From: Paenibacillus tyrphae
GTDB taxonomy: Bacteria; Bacillota; Bacilli; Paenibacillales; NBRC-103111
NCBI RefSeq assembly: GCF_024158745.1
Contig: NZ_JAMZAW010000002.1
Span: forward strand, 62,001 to 126,000
DNA length: 64,000 nucleotides
Direction of reading: 5' to 3'
The notes below the pieces were generated by a model that ran no database searches, was not told the DNA's origin, and saw only the letters and a list, made by a program, of their open reading frames with translations. Shown one piece after another: positions 20,601 to 27,937 of this stretch. Each line of letters starts with the position of its first letter. Position 1 is the first letter of the stretch. The position numbers and the translations under genes are program-made.

Positions 20601-21314
20601 ATGAAATTTAAGCCGCCCTTCGTCCTCGACCGTTTTGCCCGTACCTATGCAAATGAGGATGTCCTGGACCGCATGGTCCGGCTCGCGAACGTAATGCACG
20701 TCGTTGGTCGCGACCAGCGGAATGCCGGTGTCGCGGGCAAGCCTGAGCATGTCCTGCATCACTTTCTTTTGCTCTGTCAGGCCGTGGTCCTGCAGCTCCA
20801 GAAAGAAATCGTCTCCGAAGATCGCCCGGTAACGCAGCGCCGCCGCCTTCGCCTCGTCGTAGCGCCCGTGAAGCAGATGCTGCGACACCTCGCTGCCAAG
20901 ACACGAGCTGGTGCAGATCAGCCCTTCCGCATAGCGCTCCAGATGCTCCAGATCGATCCGCGGCTTATAGTGATAGCCTTCCAAATGTCCGATGGAGCAC
21001 AGCTTCATCAGATTTTGATAGCCGATTTTATTTTTGGCGAGCAGAATCAGGTGATAGATCGGCTGCTCTTGCCGGCTGCCTTTTTGCCGGATGGAGCCCG
21101 CAGTAAAGTAAACCTCGCACCCGATAATCGGCTTGATCCCCCGCTGCTTGCACGCTTTATAAAATGGAATGGCGCCGTACATCACTCCGTGATCCGTCAG
21201 CGCCAGCGCCTTCATGCCGAGTTCGGCCGCACGGCCGACCAAATCGTCGATGCGCGCGGCACCGTCGAGCAGACTGTATTCGCTGTGCACATGCAAATGT
21301 ACGAAATCGCCCAT
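17628..21314 (-). CDS. dnaE: DNA polymerase III subunit alpha (DnaE type)
   Basis: Gram-positive DnaE extends RNA primers before hand-over to PolC. The start is the ATG at 21314, preceded by GGGGAGG; an ATG 12 codons earlier precedes that site. The 1228 residues begin with the PHP domain (VHLHVHSEYSLLDGA), have the palm aspartates in PDIDIDFSD near residue 400, a helix-hairpin-helix region, and an OB-fold near residue 1000 (VMVAGLVISNKTIVTKKG). Between the OB-fold and the last 60 residues lies about 85 residues rich in Ala, Arg, Pro and Ser, not seen in Bacillus DnaE. A 22-base hairpin CGGCGAG/CTCGCCG lies in the 106-base gap after its stop, without a U-run. Confidence 0.95.
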   Translation of the reverse strand: MGDFVHLHVHSEYSLLDGAARIDDLVGRAAELGMKALALTDHGVMYGAIPFYKACKQRGIKPIIGCEVYFTAGSIRQKGSRQEQPIYHLILLAKNKIGYQNLMKLCSIGHLEGYHYKPRIDLEHLERYAEGLICTSSCLGSEVSQHLLHGRYDEAKAAALRYRAIFGDDFFLELQDHGLTEQKKVMQDMLRLARDTGIPLVATNDVHYVREPDHAVQDILICIGTGKTVEDEGRLKFHTSQLYLKSPDEMAELFAHAPEALANTLEVALRCDLELDFGQLILPEFAPIPGGMTAGTYLAQLCRQGLEQRYGAAEEWNDAEWRNKLEDRLHYELSVIERMGYSDYFLIVWDFIRFAHEQGIATGPGRGSSAGSIVAYVLRITDVDPIRYNLLFERFLNPERVSMPDIDIDFSDLRRDEVIDYVVHKYGRDRVAQIITFGTMAAKGAVRDVGRVLNMPYGEVDRAAKLIPHQLGITLEEALRTSPDLKSLAAKQPKTAELLELAMKVEGMPRHASTHAAGVIISREPLTQYVPLQEGTEQTALTQYTMEHLEAIGLLKMDFLGLRTLSIIERTLEWICEQTGAPFDWTKVPDDDPATYELLSRGDTTGIFQLESAGMRRVLKELRPSNFEDIISVLALYRPGPMEFIPKYIACKHGQQPVEYPHEALEPILRDTCGIIIYQEQIMQIASKMAGFSLGEADLLRRAVSKKKREVLDKERDHFVKGSLSQGYSEAEANRVYDMIVRFADYGYPRAHATAYGVLAFQTAYLKAHYPVPFMASMLTAVTGSHHKIAEYADECRRMGIAVLPPDVNESGFLFTPVAAESGGAIRFGLAAIKNVGTHAIESIIAERRTGAYSSLIDFCRRVDLRVCNKRVMESLIQGGALDSLPGHRSQQLAMLEDAVDAAVKWRKDREDLQLVLDGFTEEVSWEVEYPQIPPFTLTQKLELERELLGLYISGSPLDDFDAVLQKLETDLLSRLQEYPDGSDVMVAGLVISNKTIVTKKGQPMAFMELEDRVGKAEVVLFPETWKKYAPLVQKGKPVLVVAKLQLGDEDYKLLADQLIALDDPHLEQKAVKPAPLPAGSSRSGQRRASGFTPRGTASAEAARESRSRYAATSPAADQASGPSPGGTARKAADQPARAAEVAAARGPRAATTEQRVYMRISPQREQPAVLESLKRLIAGHGGPLPVVLYYERTQKTLGLSDQYKVKPSPELFARIEELLGKESVKVK

Positions 21315-21456
21315 CCGGGCCGCCTCCCCGCGTTTGAAATATTTATCCATAGTTTAGCATAATGCGAACAAGTGTGCCATATATTTAGTAAGGCGAAGTC
21401 GGCCAAGCCCCGAACGGCTGGGAACGGCTCAACAGGTCCGGAAAGGATGAGGAACG

Positions 21457-21789
21457 ATGTCTCCATTTGTATCCAGATGCTTTCTTGATTTTTTCGTGGC
21501 GTTCGGAGTCGTGCTCGGGGGGACGATGCTGGCCGGCATCAGCGCCGTATTGACGCTCGAACCGCCGGTGTACCGGATGACGAGCGTCGCGGAGCAAATC
21601 AAAATTTGGGCGATCGTCGCCGCCATCGGCGGAACGATCGATCCGATCCGCGCGATTGAGACGCATTTTATCGAGGGACACATCTCCCCGGCGATCAAAC
21701 AAATCTTGTACATCGTCTGCGCCTTCGTCGGCGCGCATATGGGCTCGACCCTGATCCAATGGATCTGCAAAGGAGGTAGCGAAGGGTGA
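21457..21789 (+). CDS. ytrH: Sporulation membrane protein YtrH
   Basis: A 110-residue protein with three hydrophobic segments (about 8-30, 46-65, 80-102), including FFVAFGVVLGGTMLAGISAV and VAAIGGTIDPIRAIETHFIEG, typical of YtrH. In Bacillus subtilis ytrH and ytrI are sigma-E-controlled and needed for efficient sporulation. It is divergent from dnaE and overlaps ytrI by 4 bases, the same order as in Bacillus. AGGATGAGGAACG precedes the ATG. Confidence 0.9.
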   Translation: MSPFVSRCFLDFFVAFGVVLGGTMLAGISAVLTLEPPVYRMTSVAEQIKIWAIVAAIGGTIDPIRAIETHFIEGHISPAIKQILYIVCAFVGAHMGSTLIQWICKGGSEG

Positions 21790-22313
21790 AGGCGCCTGCT
21801 TCCGGTTCGTCCGGCGGTTTTTTGCGTGCGGCGGGCCTTCTTATCGCCGGGATGGTCATCGGTGCCGCCCTGTTTCTGAGCGCGTACAATCAACGCTTGA
21901 ATATGATGATCGAGCAGAACCGGGAGCTGCTCTCCGCCAAAGTGGATCTGGAGGTCAAAATCGCCGATTTGACCAAAACGAAAAATCAGCAGACGACGAT
22001 CAATCTCCTGAACATTTATATCGAGCCCGGGGAACACACGACGCTCGACAAGGTGACGGAAAGCGAGCTGAAGCGCCGCATTCACGGCGATTTAAAAAAA
22101 ATCGTCGTCGGCCGCAAAATATCGGATTTTGCCGCCATGCCCGATGTGTACGAGCAAATTTTGACGGAGAAGCCTTACGTCGGCGTAATGGATAAGGACT
22201 ATATCGTGCAGGCCGTCAAATGGATCGTGCTGACGCAAACGGAGCTTAAGGTATGGGTCACGGTCAAAGAGTGGAGGCGCATCCCGCTCTCGTATTCTCC
22301 CGCTGCCGGTTGA
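21786..22313 (+). CDS. ytrI: Sporulation protein YtrI
   Basis: A 175-residue protein from a GTG start that overlaps the ytrH stop. It has one N-terminal transmembrane helix (about residues 12-35), then a coiled-coil stretch (roughly 37-75, with a KVDLEVKIADLTKTKNQQ segment), then a compact C-terminal domain with DYIVQAVKWIVLTQTELKV near its end. YtrI acts with YtrH at the forespore envelope in Bacillus. AAAGGAGGTAGCGAAGG precedes the start. Confidence 0.85.
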   Translation: MKAPASGSSGGFLRAAGLLIAGMVIGAALFLSAYNQRLNMMIEQNRELLSAKVDLEVKIADLTKTKNQQTTINLLNIYIEPGEHTTLDKVTESELKRRIHGDLKKIVVGRKISDFAAMPDVYEQILTEKPYVGVMDKDYIVQAVKWIVLTQTELKVWVTVKEWRRIPLSYSPAAG

Positions 22314-22375
22314 TTTCCCGGGCGGAAATCGCTAAAGTGGAAGCAGAACCCGTACATAAGGATGTGCCGCTCAAG

Positions 22376-22663
22376 ATGCAAACCATTCAATGGACGCTCA
22401 GCGTGCTGATCGTCATCTTCCTCGTATTGTCTTTATATTTCAGCGTGCGTTACCGCCGGGAAGCGGAGCCGAAGCAGCGCGGCCTGTACTCGGCCCGGAT
22501 GAACATCTGCATGGGACTTATGCTTGTCGTGATCGCCGTATCCCAGCTGTTCTTCTTCGAAGATTCCGCCACCCGCCGCATCTTCGGAACCGTCTGCCTG
22601 CTGCTCGGCTTGTTCAATTTATTTGCGGGCATCCGCAATCACAATCTGTTCAGCCGGAAATAA
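22376..22663 (+). CDS. ytpI: YtpI-family membrane protein
   Basis: A 95-residue protein with three transmembrane helices (about 4-24, 42-63, 68-86). The ATG at 22376 gives the usual YtpI start, MQTIQWTLSVLIVIFLV; the open frame extends further upstream but that part has no membrane character. The nearest purine-rich site (AAGGA) is 13 bases away, so the start is less certain than others. YtpI has no assigned function. In Bacillus nrnA (ytqI) lies between ytrI and ytpI; here the gap is only 62 bases. Confidence 0.8.
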   Translation: MQTIQWTLSVLIVIFLVLSLYFSVRYRREAEPKQRGLYSARMNICMGLMLVVIAVSQLFFFEDSATRRIFGTVCLLLGLFNLFAGIRNHNLFSRK

Positions 22664-22693
22664 ACCGGCCCGCCTAAAACGCTCCGTAGGCAT

Positions 22694-22758
22694 CGGAGGA
22701 CGATAGTCCTCCGGCCGCCCGCCAAGCCCGTGAAGCCGTTCGCTGGCTCAAACGGCTT
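22694..22758. terminator. Two hairpins between the convergent ytpI and ytoI genes
   Basis: CGGAGGAC (22694-22701) pairs with GTCCTCCG (22706-22713) across a GATA tetraloop. AAGCCGTT (22733-22740) pairs with AACGGCTT (22751-22758), followed on the plus strand by TGCAGCCCCTTTT. They fill the gap between convergent genes and probably end one or both transcripts, though the T-runs are weak. Confidence 0.5.
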
Positions 22759-22782
22759 TGCAGCCCCTTTTACCGCTCTCCT

Positions 22783-24141
22783 CTAAGGCTCGAACACCTG
22801 CGCCGTCAGCATCGCCTTGGCCACCAAGGTGCCGTCGAGATGCATCTCGACATCGATTTTGCCGAATTTGCGGCTCACCTCGATGATGCGGGGACGAATT
22901 TCCACCGCGCTGTCGATCTGCACCGGCTTGATAAAATACGAAGCCATGTTGTCCAGCACCAGATCGCCCTTCTTGACATCCTGCACCGCGTGATAAGCGG
23001 CCTGTGTCATCAACACCGTCAGCACGCCTTCGGAAACGGTGCCGAGCCGGTTCGTCATTTGCGGGGTAATCGTCCCGCGGAAGACAGCATGCCCGTCCCC
23101 GTCCTTCTCCTCGCAGAAGCCCGACCAGATCAAATCCTCGAACGTCTCCCCGTGCTGCGGCTGGCGCTGAATATGCTGCATCGCCTTCAACACGTCCTTG
23201 CGGCTGATGATGCCGGTCAGCTTGCGGCTCATGTCGATGATCGGCAGCAGCTCGATGCCCTCCCATACCATCAGATGGGCCGCCGCCGCCACCGACGTGT
23301 TTACGCTTGCCGTCACCGGTCCCCGGGTCATCCGCTTGTCGATCGTCTGGTCCGGCTCGGCGCCGATCAAATCCTTCGACGTAATCATGCCGATCACGCG
23401 GTTCCACTCGTCCACCACCGGAAAACGGCTGTGCCCAGTTTCCTCGTGCAGCCGCTGCCAGTCTTTCAGCGTATGGTGCGCTTTCAGCACGTACACCTGC
23501 ATCGATTGGGGGACGATATCCTCGATCAGCAAAATTTTCTTCTTGATCAGCCGGTCGTAAATCGCCCGGTTGATCAAGGATGCGACCGTGAACGTATCGT
23601 AGCTGCTGGAAATGATGGGAAGCTCCAGCCGGTCGGCAAGCTCCTTGACCTCCTCGCTTGTTCCGAAGCCGCCCGTAATCAGCACGCCCGCCCCTTGCTC
23701 CAGCGCGCCCAGATGCGCCGTGCTGCGGTTTCCGACGATCAGCAGGCTGCCCGGATCGATATAGCGCATCATCGCATCCTGCTCCATCGCGCCGATGACG
23801 AACTTGTGCAAGGTCTTCTCCAAGCCCGCCATGCCGCCGAGAACTTCGCCGTCGACCATATTCACGACTTCCGCGAACGTCAGCTTATCCATCTGGTCGC
23901 GCAGCTTTTTCTCGACCCGGACCGTGCCTACCCGCTCCTTCGTCGCCACCAGTCCGATCGCATCCGCCTCCTTGATCGCGCGGTAAGCCGTCCCTTCGCT
24001 GACGCCGAGCAGCTCGGCGATTTTGCGGACGGAGATTTTGCTGCCGATGTTCAAGCTCTCGATATATTTCAAGATTTGTTCATGCTTGGTTGCGGTTTCC
24101 TGCACGTTAGTCGATTCGGTTTCGCTCATCTGTCTCACCAA
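22783..24141 (-). CDS. ytoI: CBS/DRTGG/hotdog regulatory protein YtoI
   Basis: A 452-residue multidomain protein. Residues 15-70 form a helix-turn-helix (KISVRKIAELLGVSEGTAYR), about 85-200 a DRTGG-like domain, about 205-320 a pair of CBS domains (VIGMITSKDLIG and LTGIISRKDVLKAM), and about 335-450 a thioesterase-like hotdog domain. The set suggests nucleotide sensing linked to DNA binding and perhaps acyl-CoA binding, but no function is established for YtoI. The start could be GTG at 24141 or the ATG four codons on; neither ribosome-binding site is strong. Confidence 0.85.
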   Translation of the reverse strand: MVRQMSETESTNVQETATKHEQILKYIESLNIGSKISVRKIAELLGVSEGTAYRAIKEADAIGLVATKERVGTVRVEKKLRDQMDKLTFAEVVNMVDGEVLGGMAGLEKTLHKFVIGAMEQDAMMRYIDPGSLLIVGNRSTAHLGALEQGAGVLITGGFGTSEEVKELADRLELPIISSSYDTFTVASLINRAIYDRLIKKKILLIEDIVPQSMQVYVLKAHHTLKDWQRLHEETGHSRFPVVDEWNRVIGMITSKDLIGAEPDQTIDKRMTRGPVTASVNTSVAAAAHLMVWEGIELLPIIDMSRKLTGIISRKDVLKAMQHIQRQPQHGETFEDLIWSGFCEEKDGDGHAVFRGTITPQMTNRLGTVSEGVLTVLMTQAAYHAVQDVKKGDLVLDNMASYFIKPVQIDSAVEIRPRIIEVSRKFGKIDVEMHLDGTLVAKAMLTAQVFEP

Positions 24142-24276
24142 TCCATTCTAATTCTGTATCACTCTGTACTATATCTTATCATTTTTTTTGCACGAAAAAA
24201 ACAGTACCCAGGACTAGAAAATAAGCCCGTCAGCATACAATGGATTAGGCAGAACCCCATAGGAGGTGTGGATCCA

Positions 24277-24609
24277 TTGCCAGACAGCCCACTCGCAGGC
24301 AGAACGCAGACCGTCTACCAGCTTGAAACGCGCGACGCGGAATCATTCAACCGGTTCAAGGAGCGCATTCACAGCGTATGCACCGAATATTTGCAGAGGC
24401 CCGTACGCGTATATACGGTTCACGGGCATAGCTACGAAGGCACGATCGTGAATGTCGACGATCATTATGTGTATTTGCAAATGTCTCCGGAGCACGGCCG
24501 CGCCCTGCTTCCCGGCCCGGATGCTTATTCGTTCTACAATCCCTACTACAGCAACGTGATATTGCCGCTCGTCCTGTTCGATTTGCTGGCCATCGCGCTC
24601 ATTGTGTAG
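24277..24609 (+). CDS. Small Sm-like protein with a hydrophobic C-terminal tail
   Basis: The 110-residue product starts at a TTG (24277) preceded by AGGAGGTG at ideal spacing, 135 bases from and divergent to ytoI. The middle has an Sm-like strand pattern, VYTVHGHSYEGTIVNVDDHYVYLQM (residues about 44-68, shown in two parts: VYTVHGHSYEGTIV and NVDDHYVYLQM). The C-terminus is strongly hydrophobic (PLVLFDLLAIALIV). Similar small proteins occur among spore-coat-associated families such as YuzF, so a coat or membrane-anchored role is possible. No function is claimed. Confidence 0.7.
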   Translation: MPDSPLAGRTQTVYQLETRDAESFNRFKERIHSVCTEYLQRPVRVYTVHGHSYEGTIVNVDDHYVYLQMSPEHGRALLPGPDAYSFYNPYYSNVILPLVLFDLLAIALIV

Positions 24610-24619
24610 CCGGGGCAGA

Positions 24620-24666
24620 AAAAAAGTCCGTTTTCCACCGCACAAGGGGTGAAAACGGACTTTTTT
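24620..24666. terminator. Bidirectional terminator
   Basis: AAAAAAGTCCGTTTTC (24620-24635) and GAAAACGGACTTTTTT (24651-24666) form a perfect 16-bp inverted repeat with T-runs on both strands. It serves the Sm-like gene on the left and the minus-strand membrane gene on the right, whose stop begins 3 bases away. Confidence 0.9.
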
Positions 24667-24668
24667 CG

Positions 24669-24947
24669 CTATTTTTTGATCTGCAAAAGGCTGCGCCTGC
24701 CCTGCAGCGATTGCTCCAGCCGCCATTTTTTCATTCGTTTGATCTTGAGCAGCTCCCGCTTCGTCTCCTCCTCCACGCCAAGCAGCTCATGCAAATGCGC
24801 GGCCGTGACGAGCAGCGCAAAGACGATCCATCCTGCGCCGAATACGGCAGCAAGCGTCCAGCCCCCGCCGAAATCGAGCTTCGGTACGGCGTAAAGCATC
24901 ATGCCCAGCGCCAGGACCAACCCAACGCTATTCCGGGTCCCCTTCAA
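24669..24947 (-). CDS. Small two-helix membrane protein
   Basis: A TTG at 24947 preceded by GGGGAGGCTGGAAT starts a 92-residue product (MKGTRNSVGLVLALG). Two hydrophobic helices (about 6-22 and 29-50) are followed by a basic, coiled-coil-like tail rich in E, K and R. An ATG 19 codons upstream has no ribosome-binding site. No family is recognised; it stands alone between two unrelated genes and shares the terminator at 24620-24666. Confidence 0.65.
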   Translation of the reverse strand: MKGTRNSVGLVLALGMMLYAVPKLDFGGGWTLAAVFGAGWIVFALLVTAAHLHELLGVEEETKRELLKIKRMKKWRLEQSLQGRRSLLQIKK

Positions 24948-25033
24948 AATTCCAGCCTCCCCTCGTACAACTTGTACGATACATTGTATGAGGGTCCCGG
25001 CCAAAATAGCACCTTATCGGTTCCTTAACTTCG

Positions 25034-26140
25034 TTAAGCGCTCCCTGCGGGGCTCGGCTTCGGCTTCTTGCGCCGGAATGGCCGCATGGCTTGCCCGTAC
25101 AGGAACGTAGCGATCCACGGAATCGTCAGACTAAGCGCGAACGCCCCAAGTACATAGGCATGATAAGCCGACATGGCGCCGCTGTACGGGAGGACATGCG
25201 TTTTGTAATAGGTCAGCACCGCCGGGTGCGCCAAATAGATGCCGAACGAAGCGGCTCCGAGCGCCATGAGCACGCGCGCCGCTGCTTTTGCCCGCTCCAG
25301 CATCAGTTGGCCCAACCGGATCAAGCTCATGGCGGCAAAAGCCGCATAAGCGAAAAACAAGCCCTGATACCACGGGTGGGCCAGAACGACGTGCAGCCGC
25401 ACTTCCATCTGGAACAAGCCCATGAAGCCGAAGCCCAGCACAGCCGTCAGCGGCAGCACCCAGACAAAATGCTTGCGAATCCAGGCCGAGAACGCTTCGT
25501 AATGGAGACCGATCCACCCGCCCAGCGTAAACATGCTGAAATAGTTGATGCAGAGTGAAGGCATATGGCCGAACGGCTCCACCCAGTTGTGATACGCATA
25601 AAACCCGGCCTGAATGAGCAGGCCGATCCAGATCAAACCGCTGCGGAACCAGCGAAATGCCCGGCACAGCCACATCAGCAGCGGAAACAGCAAATAAAAC
25701 TGGACGATGATGACCATAAAATACAAGTGATACGAAGCATCCGCCCACGGCAGCAAATCCAAAAATTCGCCCGTGTTCCAATGCAGGTTCGCCCGGTAAT
25801 AAATCCACTGGTTGTACAAGTAATAAAAGAGCGACCAAACCAGATACGGGTACAGCACCTGCTTGACCCGCCTCAAATAAAACTGCAGCGCCTGCTTCCC
25901 GCCGAAGTCGTTCTGGTAGCGGTAAAACAGCACCAGACCGCTGACCAGGATAAACACCGGCACGGCAAAATTGGCAAGCTTGTTGAGCGCCAGATACACC
26001 GCCTGGGAGCCGCTTCCCGGCGGCAGCTCGACCGTGGCGTCGGACGTCGAGTGAATGAGCACGACCGCGAGAATGGCGATGGCCCGGACGATGTCCAGCT
26101 CCAGCAGCTTCGGTTTCGATTTTCTTTTCGTTTCTGTCAC
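25034..26140 (-). CDS. Membrane acyltransferase 3 family protein
   Basis: About ten transmembrane helices and the family signature LELDIVRAIAILAVVLIHSTSD at the N-terminus (key residues: R of DIVRA and H of LIHST), plus VPVFILVSGLVLFYR. Such proteins (OafA/WecH-like) transfer acyl groups to exported carbohydrates; the acceptor is unknown. I prefer the GTG at 26140 (MTETKRKSK...), giving 368 residues. The frame extends to an ATG at 26179 without a clear ribosome-binding site. It is divergent from the DeoR gene. Confidence 0.85.
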   Translation of the reverse strand: MTETKRKSKPKLLELDIVRAIAILAVVLIHSTSDATVELPPGSGSQAVYLALNKLANFAVPVFILVSGLVLFYRYQNDFGGKQALQFYLRRVKQVLYPYLVWSLFYYLYNQWIYYRANLHWNTGEFLDLLPWADASYHLYFMVIIVQFYLLFPLLMWLCRAFRWFRSGLIWIGLLIQAGFYAYHNWVEPFGHMPSLCINYFSMFTLGGWIGLHYEAFSAWIRKHFVWVLPLTAVLGFGFMGLFQMEVRLHVVLAHPWYQGLFFAYAAFAAMSLIRLGQLMLERAKAAARVLMALGAASFGIYLAHPAVLTYYKTHVLPYSGAMSAYHAYVLGAFALSLTIPWIATFLYGQAMRPFRRKKPKPSPAGSA

Positions 26141-26253
26141 GTGCGTCTCTTTTCCCTTCTTACGTAAGTTCATAGGCATTTGTACGCTTCAGCCATTGTA
26201 ACATAACGCCCTCGCGGAATGCATCCGTTCGTTCAAATGATTTCCAGCAAGCA

Positions 26254-26309
26254 TTTCACTTACATTTACTTATTATCGCTTGCATTATTTAAGTATTTTC
26301 ACTTATAAT
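26254..26309 (+). promoter_or_regulatory. Promoter and repeated motif before the DeoR-family gene
   Basis: TTGCAT (26280-26285) and TATAAT (26304-26309) with an 18-base spacer make a good sigma-A promoter. TTTCACTTA occurs at 26254-26262 and 26297-26305, with a near copy TTTACTTAT at 26265-26273. The last copy overlaps the -10 box, a sensible position for an autorepressor site. That these are DeoR operators is inference. Confidence 0.5.
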
Positions 26310-26351
26310 GCGATTAAAGATATTGTCATCCTGCGTCGGAAGGAGCCTGTC

Positions 26352-27125
26352 ATGTATCAGGAGGAACGGTTAATCGCCATTTTACAGCACATACAAGCGT
26401 ATCAGCGCATTTCCGTGGAAGAGATCTGCGAGCTGTTTCAGGTTTCCCGGGATACGGCCCGCCGGGATATCGTCAAGCTGGAGGAGCAGGGAAAAATTTT
26501 GCGCACGCGCGGGGGAGCGATCTGGCCTTCGCTGAATAAAGACATCTCGGACTACCGCGACCGACTGCAGGCGGAATCCGACGTGAAACGGGCCATCGGC
26601 CGGCTCGCCGCCTCGCTGATCCACAGCGGCGACTATTTGTTCATGGACGCTTCCACGACGGTGCTTCATGCGGCGGAACAGCTTCGAACCGACGGCCACG
26701 TCATCGTGACCAACTCGATCGACATTGCCGGTATCCTCTCCCCCAAGCAAGGCAGCACCGTACATTTGCTGGGCGGAGTCGTCCACCCGCATCACCGTTT
26801 TATTTCCGGCGCAAGAACGCTTGAAATGCTTCGCGACTATCAGGCCGACAAGCTCATCCTGGGCACCAGCGGGCTGACGCCGGACGGGCTGACCAACCCC
26901 TTTGAGGAGGAGGGCTATGTCATGAAGGAGATGATTCGCCGCGCCGATCAAGTGATCGTGCTGGCAGATCATACGAAGTTCGGCCTCCGCCAGTTTTACC
27001 GGATAGCGGGACTGGATTGCATCGACATTGTCATTACGGACCGGCCGCCTGCGGAGCCGATGAGCGAAGCGCTGCGCCGGCACAATATCGAAATTCTGAT
27101 CGCCGAAGGGGTGGAGGAACGATGA
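26352..27125 (+). CDS. DeoR-family transcriptional regulator
   Basis: The 257-residue protein has the DeoR winged helix at residues 1-55 (MYQEERLIAILQHI, VEEICELFQVSRDTARRDI, GKILRTRGGAI) and the sugar-phosphate-sensing isomerase-like domain after residue 70, with GDYLFMDASTTVLHAAEQL, VTNSIDIAGIL and ADHTKFG. AAGGAGCC lies 6 bases before the ATG. It overlaps the following HAD phosphatase by 4 bases, so a sugar-phosphate effector that the phosphatase also acts on is plausible. Confidence 0.92.
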   Translation: MYQEERLIAILQHIQAYQRISVEEICELFQVSRDTARRDIVKLEEQGKILRTRGGAIWPSLNKDISDYRDRLQAESDVKRAIGRLAASLIHSGDYLFMDASTTVLHAAEQLRTDGHVIVTNSIDIAGILSPKQGSTVHLLGGVVHPHHRFISGARTLEMLRDYQADKLILGTSGLTPDGLTNPFEEEGYVMKEMIRRADQVIVLADHTKFGLRQFYRIAGLDCIDIVITDRPPAEPMSEALRRHNIEILIAEGVEER

Positions 27126-27937
27126 TTAAACTGATTGTCAGCGATTTGGATGGCACACTGCTGCTTGGGCACCGGACAATCCGTCCCGAGGACCGGCAGG
27201 CGCTGCACGATGCGATCGGGCGCGGGGTTGACGTCGCTTTCGCCTCCGGACGCATGCGTCCGGAAATTGCGAAGGTGATGGAAACGGTCGGAGTCACCGC
27301 CCACTGCATCTCGCAAAACGGCGCATACGTACACGCAGCCGGCGGGGAGCTGATCCGTCACCACGCGTTCGAATGCGAATTGATCGTCGAGCTATCGCAG
27401 GCGGCGGCGGGCCTGCCGTTTCTGACGCTGCTCGCCGGACCCGACCGCTACATGACGGAACGGTGGAGCGAGCATGCGCAGCGGCTCGCCCCGCGGCTGA
27501 TGGCTCCTTTCGAGGCGGTGGAAGGCCTGCGGGAGCGGCTCGGACGCGACCTCGTCTGCGGCAAAATTTCGTTCATGGGCGATGTCGGCCGGCTCCGCGA
27601 ATTTCAGCAAACGCTGCTAGAGAAATACGGGAAAGCGGTCGACGCGTATATTTCGGATATCGATTGTTTGGATGTCATGCCCAAGGGAAGCTCCAAAGGA
27701 AGCGGCCTGCTTGCCCTTCTGGAAAAGCTGAACATCCGCCCGGAAGAAACGGCCTGCTTCGGCGACGCCTTCAACGATTTGTCCATGTTTGCGGTAACGC
27801 CGCACAGCTTCGCCATGGCTTCAAGCCACCCGGACGTGCAAGCCCGCGCTTTTCACACCGTACCGTATATTTCCGAAGCGGTGCGGTGGATCGACGGGTA
27901 CAACGCCGGGGCGGTTGCCGCCGCCGGCAACCGCTAA
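27122..27937 (+). CDS. HAD-superfamily phosphatase, Cof/YidA type
   Basis: A 271-residue cytosolic HAD hydrolase. Motif I is VSDLDGTLL (nucleophile D and D+2), motif II FASGR, motif III lysine in MPKGSSKGSGL, motif IV FGDAFNDLSMF. Length and the large C2B cap are those of Cof-type enzymes, which dephosphorylate sugar phosphates, phosphorylated vitamins or nucleotides. The ATG lies within the DeoR stop. Its stop overlaps the gerC stop on the opposite strand by 4 bases. Confidence 0.92.
   Translation: MIKLIVSDLDGTLLLGHRTIRPEDRQALHDAIGRGVDVAFASGRMRPEIAKVMETVGVTAHCISQNGAYVHAAGGELIRHHAFECELIVELSQAAAGLPFLTLLAGPDRYMTERWSEHAQRLAPRLMAPFEAVEGLRERLGRDLVCGKISFMGDVGRLREFQQTLLEKYGKAVDAYISDIDCLDVMPKGSSKGSGLLALLEKLNIRPEETACFGDAFNDLSMFAVTPHSFAMASSHPDVQARAFHTVPYISEAVRWIDGYNAGAVAAAGNR

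Noticed and set aside
17772-21362. Open frame of 1196 codons antisense to dnaE
   Set aside because: It lies entirely against dnaE, has no recognisable motif, and its length follows from the GC-rich third positions of dnaE leaving no stops in that frame.
22840-24609. Open frame of 589 codons mostly antisense to ytoI
   Set aside because: Only its last 110 codons are a real gene (24277-24609, with its own TTG and ribosome-binding site); the rest is a shadow of ytoI.
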